From contig JAMPIT010000856.1 of assembly GCA_026261815.1 (NCBI GenBank), positions 10,462,001-10,526,000 on the forward strand: a stretch of DNA of 64,000 bases, written 5' to 3'. The position numbers and the translations under genes were made by a program. This document shows, piece after piece, positions 22,549 to 32,681 of this stretch; position 1 is the stretch's first letter; the number at the start of each line of letters is the position of its first letter. This stretch comes from Monarcha castaneiventris obscurior (Eukaryota > Chordata > Aves > Passeriformes > Monarchidae). The notes beneath the pieces were generated by a model. The model was not told the origin of the DNA. It was given only the letters and a program-made list of their open reading frames with translations, and made no database searches.

Positions 22549-25084
22549 CTGAAAAGAGCACTAAAATGCACATCATTGATGAACTGCAGAGTCCTTCAGT
22601 CACATTATTCTCCTACCTAATGTTTCTATAACAAACAATTCTAGGTACAAAGGATGCTTTTCCTTGCATAAGGAGGGGAGCTGAGGCTCTGTAGAGCACT
22701 CAGAGGGCTCTGCAGTAGCTTATTCCAAACCCAGTGAGTGGATGCTCCAGAAGAGGAACGAGTGTTATTTATTTCTGTTTATTTCTCAGCTGCTGTACAC
22801 AACCCCCTGCTCTGAGCCACTAAACTTTCCATCAACCTCTGCCTGAATCATTTCCCTCTCTTATTCTGTTTTGCAAATAAAGGCAAACAATAACTGCCTG
22901 TTCTGTCTGCAATATCTCAGAATTCCTCTTTCTTGACAGAAAATTAAATTTCCCTTCTACACCTGTTAGTCAAGCCTTTATTATCTAAATACAAGCCCAC
23001 ATAAAAATACAGATAAGAAAACTGCTTTCTTATTTTCAAAACCAGAAAATAAAAGCAGCATTAATTTGGACGCACACAGAATAGCATCTGAAATTTATTT
23101 TAAAGGTTCAACAATTAAAGTTTTGCTTTTAAATAATTACCTTACAGAAAACACTAAATCCTGACACTCAGAGAGGATTTCTATGATTCTTAAAATTCAT
23201 GATCATGAGGTTTTATGTCTATTTCAAAAATAATTTTAGACTTCAAACTCAGCCTTGGTAAAGAACATAAACCAAATTACTTCCAACATCAGAAAATACA
23301 TCTATTTGCAGTCCATGCACAAAGCAGTTCTGCAGCAAGTTAGTAACCACTTCTTTTAAATATATATTAGCATCTCCATGATGCTGCAATTGATACACAC
23401 ATGACCTGAGGCGAATTTGGGTTTTTCATGCTTCATTATCTACACAACCACATGCTAAACACCAGCTAATCAACTCCATTCCATTTCTATACATGAGTAT
23501 TTTTGGAAAGGCGAAGTTTGAAAACTTACATTTAAAACCCAGAATATCATTCAGTAATTAGATCAGAATTGCTATTTTGCTCTTCTTTTCAAACAGACAG
23601 TTGAGGGGGGATGGAGGGGAGGTATTGAGAGAGATTTCTCGATCCCTTAGGGGTTAACATTTGTATAGCTGTCTCTCTTTGTTGGCACAACCCAATTTGA
23701 AAAGAAAGAACCATCTGCCCAGCTGTCTGGAATCCAGCCCTGTCTGATAATTCCCATGTTGAAAAATAAACATTTCACAAACCCCTTGAATGAAGGAAAC
23801 CAATTCCCTTCTCTTAGAGCTAACAACCAGGCTATCGAGCAACACCCTTGGAAGCCATAAAAACCACTGAAACTTTAATCTTGGTTTGGAGCTCTGACGT
23901 TTCTCTTAACTTTTCTATGACATACTATTTTTCGGGAGTTGCAAATTTCACAATTTGGCTCGTGAAACAGAGCAATTACCTTAAAAAAACTCAATTAATC
24001 CAGTTCTAGTTTTTGTGATTATGGCCAGCACAACTATGAATGCTCTCAAGGAACAAGTGAACTGAGTATGATATTGTAATAACAATTCTGGTGTGTAAAA
24101 ATTAATTCAATAAAAAGTCTATAAAGTGGTAGTAATAGCATGTTATGGAGTGATTATCAGAAAACTCTACTCTTGAGTAAATAACTTCAAACTGGCCTCA
24201 TTAGGTTTTTCCCAAACATTACAATTACTGTTCAGAGGAATTCAAGAGTGGGTAGAGGATACTAAAGTACCACATGTTCCTAAACATCTGTAAAGGAATG
24301 GCTTTATTTTTTAATTTTCATATTTCAGCTCAGATTTTGGCCTTTTGAAAGAAGGGATGGGGAAAATTGTTTTCCTAGGTAGCAGAGAATATTGGGACAC
24401 GGATCCATTCAACTCCATCACCTTCTGAACATCTCAAGCACCAGTTGTGCATAGCTGAGCTATCCTCAGCTTTTACGCTTGACTAAGTTTAAGACTGAAC
24501 TAAAGTGCAATTTTTAGCCTTTCTTTTTGGAACTCAGTAGTGAGCATTGTTTTCCAGACTCATGAAACACAAAATTCCACAGTTTTTCTCTCAAACTACC
24601 CCTCACACAAAGCCTGTACTTGAGGCAGTGTTTTCTGTTGTCTCAATTACCATTAAACAGGGCATTAATAACTCCTCTGCCCACTCTGAATGACCCAACA
24701 ACACCTCATGACTGCAAAGGTTAAGAAATTAGGGAATGGGCTTGCAACTGTGTAGTATTAAAACAATCTCTTTTATTGCTTTAGAATATCTCATGTATTC
24801 TCAGGTAAATTAAGTTTAGAAGGAAATAATGTTTAAAGCTAATCTGTTTAAGTATCCGAAATTAAAACATCCATAAATGGACTATTGCCTTTGTACACCA
24901 GTTCAGAAAACTGTAAATAATCCAGTCAAAAGGCTATTGCATATGTAAAAATGGCAGTGAAACTACTTCCCTCTTTTATTTCTTTGCTGTCACAACAATG
25001 GGTGTTTCAAGCAGGACTAATCTGAACAAATAAAGAAAGAAAGAAAGAAAATAAGAAGACTTCAGAGCATTATTTGGTTTTTAC
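22549..25084 (-). other. Intron-like stretch with no supported exon
   Basis: About 2.5 kb of AT-rich sequence. A 21-base candidate at 23146-23166 has good splice sites (peptide CQDLVFS) but is too short to support. Otherwise nothing coding or repetitive is evident. Confidence 0.5.
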
Positions 25085-25253
25085 AAGGCCTCAATGCAAA
25101 GTAGTAATTTTCCATCTGAATCCTGTGACAAAGTGTTGGGAGGCATTAGTTGAAGGAAGAAAGTTGGTCTGATTGCACGGCTTAAATTGTAGGATTTCTT
25201 TTTCCAAAAATGGCAAGCAGCTTGTACATACAAAAACGTCATCCTTATAACTA
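25085..25253 (-). CDS. Gene A exon (55 codons, phase 1 to 2)
   Basis: The acceptor TTTATTTTTCTGCAATTAG is excellent and the donor GCCTT|GTAAAA is fair. The preferred frame reads VIRMTFLYVQAACHFWKKKS, then YNLSRAIRPTFFLQLMPPNT and a Leu-rich end. A second frame in the same interval is also open almost to the end; the first was chosen because only it reaches the donor. Confidence 0.6.
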
Positions 25254-26204
25254 CTAATTGCAGAAAAATAAACAGCCATTAGCTATGAAAATGATTCTTA
25301 GCCCATAATTTTCTATCTTGAATATTCTGTCTAGATCCAACAGTGCATCCCACTCAGACTGTGAGGATACTTCCTGTAAACACAAATTTAATATCCAGTA
25401 TAAAAATATCCCAGAATTATGAACCTAATCTCTTTCCTTATCTTTCCCTCCCCTTTTAATTACAAGCTATTATTCTATTCTAGACTATTTCTTCTCATCT
25501 TCACTTCTGCATCCTTCCCTATTGCAACACACTTATCTGCTCCTCTCCATCTGCAAAGAGTGAGTGAAAATTTCAGCACTGAAATATTTAATTTTCCTGC
25601 TCCAGCACTGTGCTCTGCCCTCTGATTTCTCAATCCTGCAGCAGCAATATGCTCAGATTTGTATGCATGAAAAATTCACAACATAACCTTACCACACCAC
25701 ATGAAAAGGGAGACCACTCTCCTTGCTTTGACATGGTAATTAAATAAGAGAAATGTTGCTGCACTGATCCCAAGTGAAACACTATTATATGTCATCATAT
25801 ATCCAAGATTAATTCTTCACTTGAGCGGATACCAGGTTAAATTCAGACAAAATACAGCAAATTAGCTTCTGCACTTCATTAATACTGTCAGCTTCACTCT
25901 AACAAAGAAAACCCCAAACCCCCACCACACCAAAGAAACCCACTAGATGAGAAAACAAAAGAGAAAGTGTATTGGATTTAAAATACATACTTTTTTGACA
26001 AAAAAATTTTGAAGACCCATCAAAACTGTCTGATGTTGAATTTCTAAATATTAATTTCTTACAAAATTATGCTTTGCTATCTGCCACTGCTCCCAGTTCA
26101 AACACACACTGCTTTATAACCTCTTCATTGGTACAGCACCCTGCATTAAACTTAGAGAAAAAAAATATTATGTTGTTTTATAATAAATTTTTCCATGGTC
26201 TCAC

Positions 26205-26369
26205 ACTCATGCGATACTCAAAAAAGATGTGTTTGGAAAAGTGGAGCATGATGTGAATCTGAGATGCTGAATTCCGTGGAACACTGCCAGCAGACACAAG
26301 ATATTTGGTAAGTTAGGCAGATAAAACCAATATCCAGAACCTTCACAGGTGTGAGAGGCAGTTTCAGGA
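26205..26369 (-). CDS. Gene A exon with a homopolymer frame break
   Basis: The acceptor GAATTTTTACTTTACAG opens phase 1, as required by 26689-26737, reading LKLPLTPVKVLDIGFICLTY and on to SHHAPLFQTHLF. A TGA then falls right after a run of six T (plus 26220-26225). With one T fewer the frame continues EYRMS into the donor GAGT|GTGAGA in phase 0. So either a one-base insertion broke the exon or the run is miscounted. Confidence 0.55.
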
Positions 26370-26688
26370 CTGTAAAGTAAAAATTCAGAATGCCAATACA
26401 TGAATCATCTTTGCACCATGAATACCAGACAGCTATTAATAATCCTCTCCTTACTTGGGAAGTTAAAGAATTCAGTAACATTTCAAAAATATCCCAGCCT
26501 TCCTGCCCTCAACTGCTTTCCTGAAAACACCGAGGAAGTCAGTTCATGCTTTCTCCTTCAGAAGTTAAGGACGAGAATATGGAGACTGGGAAAATGTAGA
26601 ACTGCACCACACCAAGTTTCGTCTAAGGTGCCAAGTGCTATCACATTTAAAAACACAAAAAAAACCACCCAAAAAAACCACCTTCTAC

Positions 26689-26737
26689 TGCTTTTCAAAG
26701 ACATTCTGACTGACTGGAGAGCACAGGAGAGCTCCAG
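26689..26737 (-). CDS. Gene A exon (16 codons, phase 0 to 1)
   Basis: The acceptor TATACCTCCTTGACATATCAAAG and the donor AAGCA|GTAGAAGG enclose LELSCALQSVRMSLKS. The seam with 26205-26369 produces a continuous helix-like peptide. Confidence 0.6.
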
Positions 26738-27198
26738 CTTTGATATGTCAAGGAGGTATAATGCAAAAACAGACATTATTAAAAACTCAGTGGCAAACCC
26801 AGGCTTTCTTCCTCTTTTGTCTCTTGGTAGAGAGGAAAAATCCTCAGGTTAGATACCAACAGAATTCCTATTGAAAACAAGAGCTTTCATAAGCACTGTG
26901 ATGTTACTTAAAAAGGTTAGGAAAAACTGTCTTTAAAACTGTCTTTTGCGGAAGGCTTTTGAGGCTTCTGAATTTAATTTTCCTAAAGGTGAGGAGTTCA
27001 CTTAAGCATTCCATACACTACAGTTTGAAATACACGCTCCTAAATATTTCCATAAAAATGAAAAACTTATAAAAACTATTATTATATTGATTAAAATGTT
27101 CCTGTACAAGGGAAGAAAGGCCATTTGATGCTGGCTGTGTGTCCTGAAAAATTGTTTGACTCTCCAGATGAAAGGTAAGTGTTTGACACACACGGACT

Positions 27199-27267
27199 GG
27201 GGATAGTGGGGATACTGGGGATACTGGGGATACTGGGGATACTGGGCATACTGGGGATACTGGGGAT
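27199..27267. repeat. GGGGATACT nine-base tandem repeat, 7-8 copies
   Basis: The plus strand repeats GGGGATACT with one GGGCATACT variant. Read on the minus strand it would give repeated Pro-Gln-Tyr, but no splice context supports translation. Confidence 0.9.
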
Positions 27268-27682
27268 TAGTTAGAGCCAGCAATGCATCCTGGAGTTCCT
27301 CACCAAAGGGAGGGAAGGGCCATGAGACAAACAACATTGTGGGCCCAAATACCTGTTATAAAACAGAGACACCAAGAACTCCAAGACAATTGAGTAAAAG
27401 AGTTTTTCTTGAAAGTGAAAGTTTGTGTGGGAATCAGGGAACTGGAATTATAAAACACGAAGACATTAGTTTAGTTAAATACTGATAAAATTAAGACACC
27501 ATAAAAAAAAAAAATGCTTCAAATCCCAACTTTGAGAACTTTGAGAAAAATTCCCCTACCAATCTAAAGGCAAATTAAATTGTCTATTATATATAAAACA
27601 GGACAAGTCATGTTGCAGGGGAAGTTCCTGCCAGCAGGCTGAATTACTCAGCCTTCTTATCCACCCCAGTGATGTGACTAAC

Positions 27683-27762
27683 CTATTCCTGTTAACAAAG
27701 CAAACCAGCCACACACGAAGTATTGCTTCATCCTCCAGTAGGCGAAGGCTGAGGTCCATCAC
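27683..27762 (-). CDS. Gene A exon (26 codons, phase 0 to 2)
   Basis: The acceptor CCAGGTACCTGTAGCAG and the donor AATAG|GTTAGT enclose VMDLSLRLLEDEAILRVWLV then CFVNRN. The same frame stays open to about 27560, where GTAGGG is a second possible donor. Confidence 0.5.
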
Positions 27763-28619
27763 CTGCTACAGGTACCTGGAGTTGGGTGCTTCAGATTCTA
27801 TTTACCAGAAAGAAAAACCCTCCTGATTTGTTTTGAAGCTGAGATTTCTATTCAACCATTTCATTTAACATCAATATCTTTACTTCAAGGCAGGACATAG
27901 GTAATCACATTGGATACCTGGTGACTATCTAAGAAACACAAGATATTTGGGAAAACAGATGTATTTTGGATAAATGCAGTTTGTCATGGTTGGGGTCTCT
28001 TAAAAATCACAGCTTTGATGTTTATCTATAACAAACTATTTTTTAAACTAATTGAACTGAACTCCCAAGCACAACACTTTGCTCACTTTGACACCACTAT
28101 TCAGGCAGATAAACTGCAGTGTATCTCCTTCCTGCTTCTACCAGACAGCCAGAGATCTGTGAAGGATAACACAAAAGACAAGTTCCCATAAAATCCTGAC
28201 CCTGTTAAAGTTACTGGGGCTTCAGCTGTATACTGAATGTACTAGAGGATCTTGCATGAAATATTCCTTCAAATGTGCAGGCTATTTTCTGGGATCATTT
28301 TGTCTTGAGATGGTAACTGAATAGCCAACAAGTCATTACTTTTCCAGAAAGCTTCCTGTAATTCTTAGCTCATCAAATCCTCCAACAGGTTGAACATGAA
28401 AACTGAATAAAATGTGTTTTTCTGACAAAAATCAAATGGATTATGATTATCTTGAATTATTTGTTGGATTAGCCTATACTTCTCTTGGACTGAAGGGAGA
28501 AGAAAAATTCATTTCACAACTGGAAAAGGAATGTTAAACCATCATCTTCGGCGATCTCTTTCAAATTTTAAGTTCTTATTCATACATTAAACTGTATCAA
28601 ATCCTTCATCTTCCCAACT

Positions 28620-29450
28620 TGAAACACGCGTAGCCTCATCCAATGCACCGAAGGTGTTTTCACTGAGCACTTGCTACACCAGACATTCTCCCGTAGGTCC
28701 ATGGCCGGATCCTGCGGTCTTAGGGCTGGACCAGAGCAGCGTCTGCTCCGCATCGCTCCGCGTGCGCGGACGGGGATGATGCCCTCCATCAAACACCAGT
28801 TAACACCCAGGGCTGCGGGGAGGGTCCCGGGCGGGGGCTGACGGAGGGTCCGGGTGTCGGTCCGGGTGTCTCTCGGGGGACTCTCGGGGGACTCTCGGGG
28901 GTCTCTCGGGAATCTCTCGGGGTTCTCTCGAGGGTCAGGTCTGGGGTCTCTCGGGGGTCTCTCGGGGGTGTCTCGGGGGTCTCTCGGGTGTCTCGGGGAT
29001 CTCTCGGGGGACTCTCAGAGGTCTCTCGGGGGTCTCTCGGGATCTCTCGGGGATCTCTCGGGGGTCTCTTGGGGGTCTCTCGGGGGTGTCTCGGGGATCT
29101 CTCGGGGATCTCTCGGGTGTCTCGGGGGATCTCTCGGGGATCCCTCGGGGGTCTCTCGGGTACCTCTCGGGGATCTCTCGGGGATCTCTCGGGGGTCGCT
29201 CCCGCCCCGCGGCGCCGCCGCCCCGCCCGCGCTGCCTGCGCCGCTCTCTGCCGCCCTCTGGCGGTGCCGCCGCGGCCTCGCACCGCCCCTGCAGCCCCGC
29301 GCTCCGGGCTCGTCCCGAGGGACCCCCGGCCCGTCCCGGCATGGCCGAGGGACCCCCGGTCTGTCCCGGCATCGCCGCGCTCGGTTCAAGCGCCTTTCAG
29401 GCTGCCTTCGACCGATGATGCCCCACCACTGGCTGTTCATCTCCTTGCGA
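28620..29450. other. Small CpG-rich block
   Basis: GC content rises sharply, with many CpGs, especially at 28,620-28,780 and 29,200-29,400 (GCGGCGCCGCCGCC-type). It flanks the minisatellite. It may be an internal or alternative promoter of gene A or a promoter for an unseen transcript. The long reading frames here follow from low-complexity GC-rich sequence. Confidence 0.5.
28850..29200. repeat. GTCTCTCGGGG-type minisatellite, about 30 copies
   Basis: A variable 10-12 base unit built on TCTCGGGGGTC or TCTCGGGGATC is repeated throughout. It keeps several frames open on both strands, giving artificial Pro/Arg/Asp- or Gly/Ser/Leu-rich proteins. I treat those frames as repeat artefacts. Confidence 0.95.
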
Positions 29451-29932
29451 TGATTTCAAACCTTCCCCGTGGCTGTAGCATCTCCGTGGGTGGCACAGCC
29501 CCACGGCCCCACCGGTGGCTCAGGACACCCACGGGCTGCAGATCCTTTGACACGGCTCTTTTCCAGAGTTCCAGCCTAATATGCAGCTTATTAACTCCAG
29601 GAGATTTGGGAACAGAAGCTCAAAGTAACTTCACAGTTTAAAAGAAGTCACGCGATGCAGGATGACAAGATGAGCAGAAAAAATTATCTTCCAATTGTCA
29701 GTTCCTTTGAGCTTTTCTTCTATTCTTGAGTGTTTGTGAGAATTCAGGATTGCAAACTTCACACCTTGGGTCTCTGATCTCCTTGTCCTGAAATGTGGAC
29801 TCTGGTCCCCCAAAGAGCTTTCTTTGGCAAAAGTATGAGATCCTATCTAAACAAAAAATCCCATCCTAAAATCTTACACTCCTGCTCTTCTCTTTAAGTC
29901 CACTTCAGTTGTGTTAAATCCCACTCGAACAC

Positions 29933-30051
29933 CTTTTTTTTCCCCTCCCCCAATAAAAATTCCTCCTTCTCCCTGAAGCTAAGCACATCCAAGCAGTCTT
30001 CTTCCAAATTAAATAACTTTTGGCATTTCCTTGGGGAAAAAAACTCAAACC
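29933..30051 (-). CDS. Gene A exon (39 codons, phase 1 to 0)
   Basis: The acceptor TTGCTTTTTTAATTGGACTTGTAG is strong; the donor AAAAG|GTGTTC is fair. The peptide starts FEFFSPRKCQKLFNLEEDCL and ends FLLGEGKKK, strongly charged. It joins 27683-27762 in phase. Confidence 0.5.
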
Positions 30052-30333
30052 CTACAAGTCCAATTAAAAAAGCAATAGAATTTTGCTTGAGCCACAGGTA
30101 ATATTTCCTTAAACTCTGAAATCTCCCATGTTTTCTACACTTCAAGATATTTACTTTGTAACTAGCCTGCAAGCATTCAGTCCTGCAAAAGCAACACTTA
30201 ATGCAACTACTATAAAGCAAGAAGGAAGCTGGACTTTAGTCTCTGAAAACCAAACTATTGCAACTCAGTTTTGTCTCAAGAAATAAGTTAATGGTGTTTC
30301 CTCCCCAGCTGAGCGATCTGAAGGAATTTATAC

Positions 30334-30401
30334 TGAGGGGAATGCTGGGGGTGTCTGACTTAGCAAATGAGTTCACATCTAAAGGATTCTCGTTGACATC
30401 C
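30334..30401 (-). CDS. Gene A candidate exon (22 codons, phase 2 to 1), antisense competitor
   Basis: The acceptor GGTCGGTCACCTTTCAG is good and the donor CTCA|GTATAA modest. The peptide begins DVNENPLDVNSFAKSDTPSI. It joins 29933-30051 in phase. The same DNA also reads as a convincing exon on the plus strand (30309-30408), so strand is uncertain. Confidence 0.35.
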
Positions 30402-30589
30402 CTGAAAGGTGACCGACCTCAACATGAGAGTACACAGAGAACACACCAGACTGCAGAGAATCAAGTCTGAAACAAGCATAAAAATCCACCATCACTCTGA
30501 CTGAAGGCTGCCAAAGTGCCAGTGCCTACAGAAGGTTGTTTTCTTGTGGGTGTTTTTGTTGTGGGTTTTTTTCAAATGGAAGTCCTAAC

Positions 30590-30823
30590 TGCCAACCCTT
30601 CCTCAGCACTCTTATGACTTTCCAAGCAGTTTTCCAAAACTTGGCTGAGTAATCTCTTGAGGACACAGTTTGGATATGTGTTTATTTCACTAACAAAGGA
30701 CAGCTCAGTTCCGTTCTTTTCAAATTTCAATGCAAGCAGCATAGGCTCATCAAACCCATGAAACAGAAAAGGATTATAGATAGCAGGTGTCCAAAATACC
30801 ATCCACTTTAGCAATCTGGAGTA
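30590..30823 (-). CDS. Gene A long exon (78 codons, phase 0 to 0)
   Basis: The acceptor ATTGCTTTTGCTGCTACCAG opens a frame starting YSRLLKWMVFWTPAIYNPFL and continuing FHGFDEPMLLALKFEKNGTE, then a helical tail ending SHKSAEEGLA. The donor GGCA|GTTAGG is modest. This is among the most convincing coding stretches in the window. The N-terminal half looks like beta strands and the rest like helix. Confidence 0.7.
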
Positions 30824-31189
30824 CTGGTAGCAGCAAAAGCAATTAGACTCTGAACTCAAGAAAATTTGGGTTTTACAGCTCGGATAGTTAAATAGTGAAC
30901 AGATTGACAATGGAATCTCTGGAATCTCCCTTACTGAAGTGCTTAGAAAACAGATTAAATAAGTATCTGTCAGAAATTGTGTTGGTATGATTGATCCTGC
31001 CACAGCCCAGGAGAATATACTGTTGAACCTTTGAATCCCCTTCTGGCCCCGCTGCTTTCTTCTTCTCTTTGAGTCACGGAATTGCAGCATCTGCATCACT
31101 GTGTTTTAGTTAATTTATCTTTTAAAACCACACTCAAAATTAAACATATTTAATTCAGCCATGAAGCAGCAGATGATCACAAAAAGCTC

Positions 31190-31910
31190 ACAGCTTTATG
31201 GCGATGGGGGGAAGAGTGAGCCTGGAAGAGGGAGACTCCAGCAAGGCAAGGGGCTCAGAGGCAGGTGTGAGAGGCTGGGAAGGTGAACTGGTGCCAGGAA
31301 ACTGTAGCTGAGGCAGGGAGCTGTGTTTGCCATTCCTGCCACTGATGGAACAGGACAACAAAGGGAGGATTGGCTGCCACTGCTGAGGGAGTCTCTTTAT
31401 CACAGGACACTCAAGCGGTGTCCAGCAGCAGCCAGGGCTGGCTGTTCCCACAGGGAGAGCAGAGCAGGAGCCACGGTGAGCCCAGGGCAGGGACTTCCCT
31501 CCCCACCCAGGTGCAGCCCCAGAGCACCTGAGCACAGAGAGGAACAGGGAGTGGAGCCCAGTGACAATCCCAGACAGAACAGGACAGGGGACAGTGACAC
31601 CCAGGCAGAGCAGAGACAGAAATGGGCACAGGGACAGCACCAGGCACAAGGCACATCTGAGGGGCCCATCCAGAGCAGGCACCTCTCACACAGGGCTGGG
31701 GTCCCTCCAGCAGGCAGGGACCAAACAGAAAGGACCAAACACCCAGCCCTGAGCCGAAATGGAGCTGGGGGCCATGGGGTAGAGGGTGTGAGTGGAGGGT
31801 GGTCAGGGAAATTGTGACCCAATGTCCCCAAGGCCCTGACAGGCGCAAACCTGGCCTCTGTGTACACTGAGAGAGGCAAAGGTGGCAGGTGGAGCACAGC
31901 CACACCTTCA
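31190..31910. other. GC-rich, purine-biased low-complexity block
   Basis: Rich in CAGGGACAG- and GGCACAGGG-like words on the plus strand, so all frames on both strands are open for 160 or more codons. The translations are Leu/Cys/Ser/Pro-rich without structure, and no splice context was found. Probably a degenerate tandem or repeat-derived segment within an intron. Confidence 0.5.
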
Positions 31911-31975
31911 CAGTCTGTCAGTCCAAATGGAATTACTCCAGACAGCTGCTAACTCTGACCACCTGAAGCTTTTAC

Positions 31976-32000
31976 CTTACTAAATGCAGACCACTTTGTG
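31976..32000 (-). CDS. Gene A microexon (25 bases, phase 2 to 0)
   Basis: The acceptor CTAGTCTTGTTTTGACTTAG and the donor AGTAAG|GTAAAAG are both strong. TKWSAFSK runs in phase straight into 30590-30823. Confidence 0.45.
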
Positions 32001-32618
32001 CTAAGTCAAAACAAGACTAGAGATACAAAGTACAAGGTACAAGACTAGAGATACTAGAGTACAAAAAAAGAAGGTGCCCTGACTACAGAACAAAAACATG
32101 TGCTAAAACTTCAGGGATGCTCCTGACAGTTTTTGTATAAATACTAAACTACTGGCCCAAAAGTACTAGAAATTCCGCACATCACTCAAAAATCTCAAAA
32201 AAAGAAAAAATCTAGAGCAAACAAAGCCAAGCAAGACCAATAGGAAACTTTTCATTTAGTAAGAAACAATTACAGCAATCTCTCATTATGAAAGACCTCT
32301 AATGACTGAGAGGGTTTTTTTCAATACAAGCAGTGATATAATTCAGTAGGGTAAAGCATGCTTGACTTATCAATAATATCACTTCTCATGTAGCTGAAAT
32401 TAAGCTTTCGCTGAAGTACCCCACTGAATTTGGTCTATGAAAAGAGTATTTATTTCATTAGTTTTAATAAAATTGTATGGAATCATTGCTCAATGATTTG
32501 AGGATGGGACCTAGCTAAATGAAAACATAATCAAAGCAGCCTTCCAAAACCAAAAATTATGAATTAATTCTTGGAAATGTTCTTCAGTATCAATTTCTAG
32601 CAAAGAACCCTTTCACAC

Positions 32619-32681
32619 CACGAGTGAGGTCAAACTGCCTGGAGCTCTCTTGCCTTGGCTTAACAAATACCTCTCTTGTTG
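32619..32681 (-). CDS. Gene A candidate exon (20 codons, phase 1 to 1)
   Basis: A very long pyrimidine tract ends CTCTCCATCTTAG. The preferred frame is TREVFVKPRQESSRQFDLTR, closing at the weak donor CGTG|GTGTGA. A stronger donor only 11 bases into the exon, GAGAG|GTATTTG, competes, so the boundaries are unsure. Confidence 0.38.

Noticed and set aside
26400..26852. 150-codon plus-strand frame
   Set aside because: It overlaps minus-strand exons with good splice sites, includes Lys/Thr/Asn low complexity and has no splice or promoter support.
27002..27337. 111-codon minus frame with repeated Pro-Gln-Tyr
   Set aside because: Driven by the nine-base tandem repeat; no acceptor or donor bounds it.
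28789..29641. Several 110-217 codon frames on both strands
   Set aside because: They are translations of the minisatellite and the CpG-rich flank, with purely repeat-driven composition.
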